NCBI GenBank assembly: GCA_036924285.1
Contig: JAYKYS010000007.1
Span: forward strand, 62,001-126,000
Direction of reading: 5' to 3'
DNA: 64,000 nucleotides
DNA from: Asterella californica
Taxonomy: Eukaryota; Streptophyta; Marchantiopsida; Marchantiales; Aytoniaceae
A model generated the notes under the pieces. It saw only the letters and a list, made by a program, of their open reading frames with translations, searched no databases and was not told the origin of the DNA. The stretch's first letter is position 1. The number at the start of each line of letters is the position of its first letter. Shown in pieces: positions 29,619 to 40,566 of the stretch. The translations under genes were made by a program, and so were the position numbers.

Positions 29619-29702
29619 TTGGTCTAGTGGTAAAGCCAAAGCTAAGACTACAGAGTCAGGAGTCCAGGTCCAGGAATAGTGTTGGGATGGGTGACCAGCT
29701 GG
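29619..29702 (+). other. tRNA/5S-like Pol III motif
   Basis: TTGGTCTAGTGGTA resembles a tRNA box A. GGATGGGTGACC, about 65 bases on, resembles the conserved 3' part of plant 5S rRNA. It could be a short SINE-like insertion within the Gyp-M LTR. No complete tRNA or 5S gene is present. Confidence 0.3.
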
Positions 29703-29799
29703 TTTTACCCTTCCCACACAACTGAAGCTTGGATACCTCTCTCACGCACGCCAGCAAGCTGACTTGCGGCGGGCTCAGGCTCAGCTCCGCTCCGCTCCG

Positions 29800-29876
29800 C
29801 CTCCGCACTCTCGCACTCCGCTCTCACGCCTCCGCACTCTCGCACTCCGCTCTCACGCCTCCGCACTCACGCACCT
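29800..29876. repeat. 29-bp GC-rich tandem repeat
   Basis: Unit CCTCCGCACTCTCGCACTCC plus nine bases, two full copies (29800-29828, 29829-29857) and a partial third. It lies in a pyrimidine-rich stretch next to the solo LTR-B insertion site. Confidence 0.85.
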
Positions 29877-29941
29877 CTGCTCCTCGAAGCCTCCTAACAC
29901 GCACTCCACACCTCGACATTCCCGCTCACTCTCCGCTCCGC

Positions 29942-31259
29942 TGTCGTGATGTGAATCATTTTACATTGTAAATAATTCACCTCTCTGTCTAGCGTTAGTC
30001 TCTCTGAGTAGAGTTGGGACCTCAGAGATGTCGACACTTGAGGATGTTATATATTTTGGGTCTTAGTAGGTTGATTTGCCATGTAGATAGGGCTTTAGTT
30101 CATGGGTTGTACTTACGTGTTGCCCATGCACGCTTTTAGCTGGTTTTAGTTTACTTTCAAGGCTATGTGTCGTTCTAGGTAGTTTAGGTTATACGCTGGC
30201 GCTTTAGGGGACTTGACGTGGTAGCATATGGGTTGAATTGAGTTACCAGGTAGTTTAAGGCACAAAATGACAACCAAATGGAGCTATGAACTCCCATTGG
30301 TCCATTTTTTGTCTTTTGTAAAACTCTAAGTTTAGAAACAGAGCTCTAGAGTGGGTTTCGAGCAATTGGTGAGGACACTTCGAAATCTGAGAGCATAGGG
30401 GGATAGAGCTCGTCGAGCTAAGCACTGTCAGCGAAAAGTTTGATCGATTTGAGGCAATAAACAAGGAGTTATGGCTGATTGAAGTTCAATTTGTGTCAGA
30501 ATTGCAGCACTTCTGTTCAATTTGGGGTTTTGAGTGTCATTTGCAGCAGAATTGAGGAAATCGCTTCAAACCTTCGTGGTGGTGTTCACTGTCAGCAGGG
30601 CTACGACTGTCTCTGAATTTTTATGTCAATTGAGTGAGGGAGTAATTCAGGGCGGTCGCTGAAGTAGAAGGGGTCCAAAAAGCTCTCAATCTGGAGCAGC
30701 AACTTTGGAGAGCGAGATCTGGAGTTCTGTGTGGAATCAGGAGGCCCAACTTCACAGGAGTGTTCAGCAAGCTGTGTACTGCAAATCCTGTAAGAATTTC
30801 CCGAAGTGATCGAGCCAATTCCATGTTATAGGTCGAAATAGCTGTCTGGGTACCAGAAATTGCCGTAATTTCTCTACTCAGAAAGTTTCTGCTCATATCT
30901 TAGTGCTCTGAATTGATCTGAAGCTGAAATTTCGTATGTGTATCCAGTAGAACCTCATTTACATATAGGAGGAGTTCTGAAGTCTGAACCTTCAAATATT
31001 TCTCAATCCTGAGTGTCAAAGTTCGCCATCTGATCTTATCATTGCTAGTTAAGCTTGAACTCTGCTTCTTGAACATATCAGAAGAGCCTAGAGACTTATA
31101 CGAGTGTTTTCAGTATCACCTTGAGACCTGAAGCCTATCCTCAGAGTAAACCAGCCCCAGCCTGAAGCCCAACGCTTCCCTGAGTAGATCGAACACAGCC
31201 TTCAAGCTCATATCACAGCCAGAAGGTTCGCCCTTCCCAGGAAGACTCTCAACCCGACA
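29942..31259 (+). mobile_element. Solo LTR-B inside the Gyp-M 5' LTR
   Basis: 1318 bp from TGTCGTGATGTGAATC to CTCAACCCGACA. CCGC lies on both sides (29938-29941, 31260-31263); the match can be extended to nine bases because the target is repetitive. Clearly diverged from the Gyp-1 LTRs. A TTATATATTTT box lies near 30048. No internal sequence. Confidence 0.9.
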
Positions 31260-32271
31260 CCGCTCCGCTTGCAGTAGAGTAAAACAGGTACAACACACCA
31301 CAAGAGACTCGGCTCCACCTCGAATTGCAGAAGATTGCACCAAAACAGCCTCCAAAACAGCGAAAACAGCTTGCGGGTGCACACGGGTGACCAAAATCTA
31401 ACGTAAAACAGCAAGAACCTCCAAATCCAACCCGAACACCACCAAAACAAATTCACAAATGCACCACACACACTTCGCGAGTGCACACACACACAAAACA
31501 ACTCCTAAACTCGAGTTTCCACACGAAATTGAGCCAAAATCTGACGTAACTAGCCTTTTTGTGCTTTCGGGTGACACGGCAGCGAACTTCGACATGCCAT
31601 AACTTCTTCAATCCTTGGCCAAACTCCACGAGACTTAGTGCGCTAGAATCGTCTCTCCAATGCGCTTCCAAAGAGCCCACTCCGGCTCGACATTGACAAG
31701 TATTTCGTCTGCCACGCCCAAACGCGCAATCCGGCTCCAACAAGACACTTCAAGAACATTCCGCACAATTTCTGCAGCGCTTCAGCATGACAAAAATCTC
31801 CACTCGATCCCAACCACAGCAAATCGATCTGCGATCAGCAATGTAGCATGCGCCCACACACCTCGATCACAACTCCAACAATCAAGCACGAACGACAACG
31901 CCCGAAGATCCAGCGGACGATTTCATATCAGCGGGTTCCTACTGAACTCCATCTCGACCTGCACTCAGTTCTTTGAGTAATCTGAATAGAGAAATTACCA
32001 TCTCCAACACCACAACAAGGATTACTCACAAACGGTCAAGCCAAACCCACTCTAAACGCGAAGAGAATCCGAGTTACACTCAACTAGACTATCCACCATA
32101 GCCTGGAGCTTGAAGGCTCAACTCAAAGAACTAAGGCCTCCAAGCCCTACCTGCGAAGTTTACCCCTAGTGGGCTCTCCCACCAACTCGCCCTAACGGCA
32201 CTAACGGCCTTACCGGGACGCGTCACTTCGCACTCGGTCAACCTAGCCGAGGTGCCCAAACTGACGTGACA

Positions 32272-33520
32272 AAGTTAAGACTTCAGAGAAGTCCATTTTT
32301 GGAAGATGTTATATATTTTGAGTCTTAGTAGGTTGATTACCATGTTGATAGGGCTTAAGCTCATGGGTTGTATTTGCGTGTCGCCCATGCACGCTTTCTA
32401 GCTGATTTAAGTTATTTTTCGGGATTGCGTGTCGTTTTAGGTAGTTTAAGTTTTACGCTGGCACTCTAGGGGGCTTGACATGGTAGCCTATGAGTGTAGA
32501 TAAGTTACCAGGTAGTTTAAGGCACAAAAGGATAGTCAAGTGGAGCTATGAACTCCCATTGGTCTATTTTTGTCTTTTGTAAAACTCTAAGTTTAGAAAC
32601 AGAGCTCTAGAGTGGATTTCGAGCAATTGGTGAGGGTACTGCAAAATCTGAGAGCACAGGGAGATAGAGCTCGTCGAGCCAAGCACTGTCAGTGAAATTC
32701 TTGATCGATTTGGATCAATAAACAAGGAGTTATGCCCAATTGAAGTTCGGATTGTGCTAAAACTGCATCACTTTTGTTGATTTTGGGGTTTTGAGTGCCA
32801 ATTGCAGCAAAATTGAGGAAATCGCTTCAAACCTTCGTGGTTGCGTTCACTGTCAGCCAGGCTACGACTGTCAAAAAAGTTTCAAGTGATTTGAGTTACT
32901 GAGTAAATCAGGGCGACCGCTGAAGTAGAGGGGGTCTGAAAAGCTCTCAATCTGGAACAGCAACTTCAGAGAGCGAGATCTGGAGTTCTCTGTGAAATCA
33001 GGAGGCCCAACTTCACAGGAGTGTTCAACAAGCTGTGTACTGCAAATCTTGTAAGAATTTCCCAAAGTGATCAAGCCAATTCTTTGTTCTAGGTCGAAAC
33101 AGCTGTCTGGGTACCAGAAATTATCGTAATTTCTCTACTCAAAAAGTTTCTACTCATATCTTAGTGCTCTGAATTGATCTGAAGCTGAAACTTCGTATGT
33201 GTATCCAGTAGGACCTTATTGACATGTAGGAGGAGTTCTGAAGTCTGAACCTTCACATTTTTCCAATCCTGAGTGTCAAAGTTCGCCATCTGATCTTATC
33301 ATTGCTAGTTAAGTCTGAACTTTACTTCCTGAACATATCAGAAGAGCCAAGAGACTTATATGAGTGTTTTTCAGTATCACCTTGAGACCTGAAGCCTATC
33401 CTTTGAGTAAACCAACCACAGCCTGAAGCCCAACGCTTCCCTGAGTAGATTGAACACAGCCTTCAAGCTCATATCACAGCCAGAAGGTTCGCCCTTTCTA
33501 GGAAGACTCTCAACCCGACA
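32272..33520 (+). repeat. 3' LTR-B of Gyp-1, second part
   Basis: Resumes LTR-B exactly where 9359 stopped, after the AAGT duplication, and ends CAACCCGACA. It is followed by ACGCATA (33521-33527), which is also found (as TATGCGT on the plus strand) at 47575-47581 beside the Gyp-1 5' LTR: a 7-bp duplication. Confidence 0.9.
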
Positions 33521-33612
33521 ACGCATAAGCAATATCTTCTCCTGATGTTGATAAGTGGAGAAGAGCAATAGAGGAGGAGATTCTCACGTATCAAACGATA
33601 CCTGGAAACTCA
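33521..33612 (+). pseudogene. Copia-0 reverse transcriptase N-terminal fragment
   Basis: Encodes SSPDVDKWRRAIEEEI, which fits the conserved start of Ty1/copia RT (S-P-D-x2-KW-x2-A-x-x-EEI). The preceding part of the same element ends at 47575 on the opposite strand, in the linker that normally leads into RT. Similarity fades after about 33612. It supports both the Gyp-1 insertion site and the inversion. Confidence 0.72.
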
Positions 33613-33864
33613 TCAACTTACCACAAACAGATCTGAACCCAATGACGTCTTGCGTGTTTGCATTAGACCTCTTAATCTCTCGAACCGTCCGCTGACAAGA
33701 TGCAAGCTAACCCCTTAAGCTGCCCCTTTACGTCAGTTGCGTATGTGTAGGTTTTCACAGATAATGAGCAAGCAAGCCCTTTGCATCCTTAGTATAGCGT
33801 TAGGAATCGCAAGTACCCAATCAGCAATAGTAAACTATGGTCTAGCTTGATTTTCTCATCTTCC

Positions 33865-34137
33865 GAGTCTCGTAACTTTACCACTAGACGTCCAAATGAA
33901 ATAGACGAAGTACCCATGGAAAGCTGACAATGAGCTCTACCAGTTGATGTAATGAAAATGAAGATCCGAAGTTGTGTAAAGAGCTCGTAAGCTAAGGCTT
34001 AGCTTGCGAGTCTCGTAATTTCACCACTAGACGTCCAAATGAAGTAGATGAAGTGTCAATGGAAAGCTAACAACGAGCTCTATCAGTTGATGTCATGAAA
34101 ATAAAGATCCAAAGTTATGTAAAAGAGCTCATTTCTA
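33865..34137. repeat. 143-bp tandem repeat, two copies
   Basis: Both copies start GAGTCTCGTAA (33865 and 34008) and share CACTAGACGTCCAAATGAA and GAGCTCTA. The second copy is slightly shorter. A short palindrome (CTCGTAAGC...GCTTGCGAG) spans the junction. Confidence 0.85.
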
Positions 34138-34781
34138 GTACTATGAGTCTTTTCGGAGCGATAATGATAAGTATCGAAAATAGATTTTCATATAAGAGTC
34201 TGTCCACGACATGACAACGTTGTTAAGAAACATATAGAAGACAAAATATTTTGTTCTTACTGGTTACGCAATCTGTAGACTAACATCTGGAAATACTTCA
34301 TGATATGGATTAGACCATCTAATTAAAATCTATCTATAATACAATGTATTCATTAAACTATTTTCTAAACTCTACTTGATGCTAACTCCGTTTCATCTAG
34401 AACTAATAATTATATCCATTCTAAGGGATTGACTAGCTGATTACTTCGGATCACTTGGAAGTAATATATTATATCCATTCTAGAGGTTTGACTTAATAGT
34501 TTGGAGCAGTGAAACATAATAGTCGAAGAGAGTGTGGAAGACTCATAACTAGAAGTAATATACTATACGCAGTGTAGGTGTTTGACTCAAAAGTTAAGGA
34601 CAATGGCACTCAATAGTTAGGACAGTGTCACTTGTGAAACATACCCCATAAGTTAATTTAGCACCGCTGAGACTACAAGTTACCGGACTTGCTAATAAAA
34701 TTAGCATATTATAAATTAACAAATTAATTTAATGTCTAATCTTTCTTCACGAAAGGACTAGGTAATAAATTAATCTAGCTG

Positions 34782-34805
34782 TCCTCTTCCATCTTCCGAT
34801 GGAAG
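34782..34805. repeat. Perfect hairpin CTCTTCCATC/GATGGAAGAG
   Basis: 10-bp arms and a 4-base loop (TTCC). A decayed version, CTCTTCCATC-tgaa-GATAGAAGAG, lies at about 36240-36263. Confidence 0.8.
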
Positions 34806-36283
34806 AGAGGCTCATACACATATATATTCAGCAGAACAGCGATCTCCAACTGCACAAAGGGTGAAAGGTTCGTAAAGAGAACAAGCGCCTTAAAACTACG
34901 ACATTCGCTTGCAAAGAGAAGATTCCGGAAAGAACTATCAAGGAGATTCAAACTCCTAACCTCATCTCCTAGAAGAGATCTAAAAACATCATATAAATAC
35001 CATCTCCAGTAGTCTCTGGGATCAATGTTGAAGAAGAAGACAAGCAGCGGAGTAGGGATTTTTATTCTTCTCAGTGATCGGATGATTACGGTGATTAGAC
35101 GCGTTATCAGTTTGTATGGATTTCAATTCTTTTAACTTTTTGCTTTTACCTTAAATTCTTGTTGTCGAAGGTTCTTTTTCAAGTACAGAAGTCAAGCACA
35201 AATAAGCTTGGTTTGTCGTTCCATTCCTTGCAACCATAGAAAATCTATCAATGTCTTGGCTATGTTTTTATGACAAAATACTGCTTCAAGAAGAAGAAGA
35301 GGAAATAAATTCAATCTTTTCATAAAGTATAATAGAGTATATATATAACATAAAATTGACCGGCTAAACGTTAATATTGGTTTTGAAGTTTTTTTGACTT
35401 TTGTGAACAACTTTTCTTTGAAATTGAACTTTTATCTAAAGAAAAAAGTGATAATCTATAAATTCAATTAAGTTATTTGGAAAAAAACTGTTACATTATT
35501 TCAGTTATCTTTTAGTTGAAAATAAGTAATTTAGAGCTATATCAATATTAAATTAATAGCCAGATTGATATTGTACATCCCAGTAATTCTAGTGTACACA
35601 TAATGGACTAGAGCATACATGATTTCAAGAATCTGAATAGCAAATTCAAATCGACTGATAAACTCGACCATGATAGTCCATGACGAGACAATGCGTGATC
35701 AAAAAATGAACACCATTGATGACTGCTCGTCATACTAGACTGTTATGTCTGTCACAAATAACTATAGATATGTGAATCCTGGAGGGGACTATGTTTGAAA
35801 TCTCTTAATATTCTTAGTTAAATCAGCTGGGCAAATGTTGGTTACTGTAGTAATGTATTTGAGTTATTTACCAACTGATCATCCATCGGCTAAACAAGTA
35901 TTGGCGTTTCTAACTTCCTTGCATAGTTCACCTCTTGATGGATGTAAATATTCAACGAAAGAGCTAGTTAATAAACTATTTTTTTTATTAAATGTGTCCG
36001 AGTGGTGATAAATAGCCTGCATATGTATTTTGAGGAGCACATTTGTTTGTACTCCTCTTATGGTTCATGTTAGGGTCTTCTCGTGTTTCCAGTTTCGACT
36101 AACAGATAATATTTATAAAATATTTTAATTTTGTATCAGTTTGATATAAGAATTTTTGTTTAACACATATATTTTCTCGATAACAACAAGCGAACAAAAG
36201 TTTTTAGAAGTAGATCCTGCATCTCATTTATTTATTCACCTCTTCCATCTGAAGATAGAAGAGTGCATCAAGCTTAATTATTA

Positions 36284-36318
36284 CCTAACTCTTCTGATGA
36301 AAAGGGTTAGGTAATAAA
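36284..36318. repeat. Inverted repeat TTACCTAAC/GTTAGGTAA
   Basis: The arms TTATTACCTAAC and GTTAGGTAATAA surround a CTTCTGATGAAAAGG core that itself pairs partly. Related forms lie near 34738-34770 and 37368-37405, so this is a small palindrome family. Confidence 0.7.
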
Positions 36319-38289
36319 TTAAAGTAGTGATAAAATTATTATTTTAGTCAATAAGCGATCGGACTTATATCGTTAGACGCGCGTTGGTATTGACTTCACA
36401 TATGGGTTCTCTGGATGTATTTGCAGTTTCTGGTACGACTAACATTTAGCAATTATATATTACTTTTGATTTCAATAAAGATTCATATAAAAATTACGTG
36501 TAACAATTATACCTTTTCAGAGCAAAAGTATGCACATGTATACCGTGGCATCAGCTAAAGTTGCCAGTAGCTTTTCACTTTTAAAGTATAACACTGAGGA
36601 ATGACTTTAAACTTTGATCTTCCAAAGCACATTAAGTATTCACGCTATGCACTAGAATATTCATCGGAATAATTCGCGTTATGCTATGAAAAGAACTTTT
36701 TATACCCTTTTCCTGTATGGCAAAGCATGCATTAATAATCATCTTAACCTTGATTACTTGGATAAGTATCAGGAAACTTAGACTAAACTATCAAATAATC
36801 ATTAAGGGAATACTCATTTCAGTTATAAAGACACACTTTGTGAATGAATGAATGAACAGTTGCAAGATAGCTTGACAACCAAAGTTCATGAGAAAACTAG
36901 TGCGAAAACAAAACCGTTCTACAAGCACCATTCGTAAACAAAGCAAGGATAGCAAGTCACATTTACCTCCGTCGAAGGCCATGACCATCCATTTGAATGA
37001 ATGGAAAAGAAAACTACAGTCGTGAATTCACGTGATTACGATAAATCATAAACTCTTTACCATCAAGGTAGAAGCATATTTCTAGAGTGACTGGTTATTG
37101 GAAGAGCTATAAACCTCACTACACAAATGTTCATTTTAAGACGAATGATTAGGACAGTTTCCATGCATTCCTTTTACTATGAAGAAAGCAACAATAAGAC
37201 ATTGAAGTAAGAAGTAAGAGGGATAACAACCAAAGAGTTAAGAAAATAAACAATAAATGTAAACTATTTATATAATATTTATAGTTGTTATAAAAATAAC
37301 ATTACAATTCTTCAAAAAAAGCGTTTTATTATAATGATAGAGGAGAAATATTATGCAAAGGGTTTAATTTATTATCTAACTTTTTCGTTGAAAAAAATTA
37401 AGTAAATATAAACTGCAATGATATGTGATGTATTTGTGAGTAGCCTCCCGGATATGTACTTTTAGAATCGCGTATGTTAGCTTTCTCCTTATGAATTAGG
37501 TCTGGATTCTCCTATTTCCTGGTGAGATTAATATTTAATATCTAAATATAAAATTTAATCAATTTAGTAAGAAATTTTATAAAATATTTATATCTTTTTC
37601 AATAACAGCAAGTAAATAAAAGTTTTCGGTATTTTGTCTTGCATGTATATTATATTTCTCACTCGTGTATATTCACGTCTTCCATCGTCCATCAAATTAT
37701 ACTATTATCCAGTATGTAATCACACAGAGTTTAACTGTATACTTCACTATCACACTCACATTGCCCTTGCATAGCGTGATCTAAAGCCGCATTATAGAAA
37801 ATCGACGGTAAGAACACTAGAAAACGACTGCCCTGAGACACTGACTGTCCGTCGTGGCCCCATCCCAATCCCGTCACGTCACATGCCTCTTCGGTTGATG
37901 TGCATCTCCGCCTGCTACATTCTGCTCTACACCGCTCTAGACGTACACCAAGAATATTCTCATGCAGCCAATCCTCACACGATGAATTTCTGCTTTTTCA
38001 TCTCCTTTTTCTCCTAGGTAAACACGCGACGCAATGAACAGCAAACGGATGGAAAGACCCCATCAAGCCTAACAAGGGAACGAAGGAACCGAAGGACCAA
38101 GCAACTGACTCCCCGAAGGATAGAACACAGGGGCTAAGCCCCGCTATCAGTAGTTCTAAGGTCACCTATAATATCAGACACGAGTAAGTTAAAACTCTTG
38201 CATACAACAGGTGTACATGAAGTAGCATCGTCTATTGCAATTGCTCTCCGATGGACCGCGCCTGCTAAAGCTCTCTGTAGAGCAATGAA

Positions 38290-38760
38290 AACTCACTATC
38301 TAAAAAACATAGTGCAAAAAGAAAGAGAAGTGATACCCTGAGGTCTCTCATGATAAGCTCTGACACAATCTCGAAAGAAGTCGTCGAACTCTAAAGCTGT
38401 CGATCCGTATATCTCCAAGACTAAAGAAATGAAGCGATGTCCCACCTGCATACTCCAATACTTGGTCACCTTTGCTGCTGTCGCCACGCCTGCAGCCCAT
38501 CTTGAGGAATGACATGTGTAGCCACGGAGCCTCGTGTCGGATCCATGACAACCACATCTATCATTGAGATCTAATCCTCCCGTCTGAAAGACATACCAAT
38601 CACTCTCTCCACGTCATTTAACTGCTCTCTCGTGCTAAGACAAACACGACATCCTTGATGATATTGTGTGTAGCTATCCGCTCTCCATCGTGAGGACAAC
38701 GAGCAAGGTGTCGAGCGAGACACTGCACTTGCAGATGGACAGTGCCGAAGCAACAGACTA
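38290..38760 (-). pseudogene. Possible decayed LINE-type ORF remnant
   Basis: In one minus-strand frame a segment reads VTKYWSMQVGHRFISLVLEI followed by YGSTALEFDDFF. This recalls the C-terminal region of some LINE ORFs (K-Y-x-x-x-G-x-x-F-x-P-x-x-x-E-x-x-G). Flanking pieces lie in other frames and no RT motif is visible. The call is weak. Confidence 0.2.
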
Positions 38761-39151
38761 GACTAAGCCTAGGCGGAACCTCATCGTTGTAGAGAAGATA
38801 GTCGATGTGAGTATTTATTATCCATGGAGGAAACTACTCCGGCAATCTTTTTGGGTAGTTGGGCTCTCATCACCTTGGCTCTATTGTCGTTTTCTCGTGC
38901 GAGATAGACCTATTCTGGAGAGCTATGTGACAAAGTGTGGTTCTTATCTACTACAGATGTGTCTCCGTAAGACAAGAGATAGTTTGACTCTTGAGGCACG
39001 TGAGGCACATCTTCTGTTCGATACTCTAGCTACCAATGGATCTCACGGACTACATTCCTCTCTGACAGGACACCATTTTCTAGCAAGTTCTCCATGCGCT
39101 CTTAGTGGATCCTTCCATCTCACGGGATCTAGAACTCGACTCCGCTCTTGT

Positions 39152-40560
39152 TCAGACAAGTGTGCTGGCTCTTGACTCATAGCTCAACCTTGTATTAAAG
39201 TTTTCCAACCCATACACCATCTTGAAAGGTGAATATCCCGTAGACGTCTTCACTGTTGTTCGATACTCCCATAGAACCGCATGAAGACGCTTGTCCCAGT
39301 TGTGTTTGGCCCCTTCCATGTCAGCATCCTTTGCTAACATCTGACACAAGGTAAAGTTTGTCCTCTCTACCAAACCGTTTGAACTAGGTTTATATGAAGT
39401 AGTAACCCTCTGAGAAATGGAGAAGTGGGTGCATATAGCAGTAGTCATACCACTCACAAATTCTCGACCCCTATCAAAAACTAACTCCAAAGGACATCCA
39501 AACCTAGTTATGATCCGTTCGTACAGAAATCTACCCATCTCAACTTCTCCAATAGTTACAAGAGGTCTAGCTTCTACTCACTTCGTAAGATAATCTATGG
39601 CTACAACAATATACTTATTGTTGCGAGGGGTACGATTCAAAGACCCAACAAAATCTATTCCCCATTTCTCGAAAGGTCCAAGAACCGGAATAGATCTAAG
39701 AGGAGTGGAAACACTAGATTTGATAGCGAAAGTTTGACAAACATCACAGGTTTTACAATACGTCAAGCAATCTCTAAACATCCCCCTCCAGTGATATCCC
39801 GTGTCGAGTATCTTATGAGCCGTCAACTTGCATGCGAAATGTCCTCCACATACTGGACCGTCATGGAATTCTTCCATGAGTCGTAGAGACTCCTCCTTGC
39901 TCGCAGCTCTTCTCAAGACCCCATCAACTCCTTCACGGAATAACACACCTTCCACCACCGAGTAAGGTTGACTTCGTTTCACCAATGCCTTCTTCTCTCT
40001 GGTCCGCATCCCATCTGGATAGACACCTTCCGTAACAAAATCCCAAATTTCTTGATATTCTATTGGGATAATAGAGTTGCTCAAGACCATCAAATCTTCG
40101 TCAAGAAAGGTGTCATCCACCGGCTCCTCTCCATCGTCATCGTAAGCTCTAGATAACAAATCTGCATTCGCGTGTTTCTTCCCTGGTCGATCACAGATCT
40201 CATAGTCGTACTCTGACAATAAGAGCTTCCACCTTGCTAATCGTCCTTCGACCATAGGTTTATTGAAGATGTACTTCAATGCCTTATGATCTGTAACAAT
40301 AGTGAACTTGCCTCCTATGAGATAATGTCGAAATTTTCTCAAAGCATAGATCACTGCTAATCCTTCTCTCTCTGTCACAGAATAATTTCTCTCTGCCTTG
40401 ACCACTGCCGACTAGCATATGCGATAGGATGATCTCTACGTTCAACATCATACTGACTTAAAGTACATCCTACTGCTATATTTGAAGCATCCGTATATAG
40501 AATAAACTGTTTATTCCAATCGGGCTTAACCAAGATCGGAGCTGAAGTAAGAGCTTTCTT
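39152..40560 (-). pseudogene. Gyp-D RNase H and integrase
   Basis: RNase H part: NYSVTEREGLAVIYAL, IVTDHKALKYI and NADLLSRAYD. Integrase zinc domain: HDGPVCGGHFACK...CKTCDVCQ. Core: D in WGIDFVGSL, D in LVFDRGREF and E in SNGLVERTN. A stop near 39575 separates the first aspartate from the rest. The sequence ends near 39150-39215 just after the core (FKMVYGLE); the missing C-terminal part is at 2513-2986 on the other strand. No chromodomain is visible in either part. Confidence 0.88.
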
Positions 40561-40566
40561 CAGTTC

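Larger units (their letters stand above)
9360..32271 (-). mobile_element. Gyp-M: Ty3/gypsy element with DNA methyltransferase and PHD finger
   Basis: A large minus-strand element inserted in the 3' LTR of Gyp-1 with a 4-bp duplication AAGT. Reading right to left: 5' LTR (32271-29341), hairpin-bearing primer-binding site, gag (28820-27250), protease (27201-26287), cytosine-5 methyltransferase (about 25330-23949), RT and RNase H (23952-22497), integrase with C-terminal PHD finger (11685-10042), polypurine tract and 3' LTR (9760-9360). It carries three later insertions: solo LTR-B (29942-31259), solo LTR-C (25488-26286) and the intact Gyp-2 (11686-22496). RT before integrase makes it Ty3/gypsy. 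The present copy has two or more frameshifts and several in-frame stops, so it is not active as it stands. Confidence 0.85.
29341..32271 (-). repeat. Gyp-M 5' LTR, interrupted
   Basis: On the minus strand it starts TGTCACGTCAGTTTGG at 32271, next to the AAGT duplication, and ends AGTTACGACA at 29341, next to the PBS. Without the solo LTR-B (29942-31259) and one CCGC it is about 1.6 kb. Only its first 294 bases match the 3' LTR. It contains a GC-rich 29-bp tandem repeat (29800-29876) and a Pol III-like motif (29619-29702). Confidence 0.65.
33613..38289. other. AT-rich non-coding stretch with palindromes and diverged repeats
   Basis: No ORF with a recognisable domain and no match to the LTR families. 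Base composition is clearly more AT-rich than the elements on either side, especially 34300-37700. It contains a 143-bp tandem repeat (33865-34137), several perfect hairpins (34782-34805, 36284-36318) and three diverged copies of a roughly 250-bp unit (about 35990-36260, 36320-36540, 37400-37690). It may be old intergenic DNA or a decayed element of unknown type. Confidence 0.5.

Noticed and set aside
29619..29702. A functional tRNA or 5S rRNA gene
   Set aside because: Only single boxes match; no cloverleaf or full 5S structure can be drawn.
9360..33520. CRISPR or other prokaryotic repeat arrays
   Set aside because: The direct repeats are LTRs and tandem duplications of retroelements in eukaryotic DNA; there are no regular spacers.
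33613..38289. A host gene with introns in the AT-rich stretch
   Set aside because: No exon-like open frame with splice signals and no domain can be seen.
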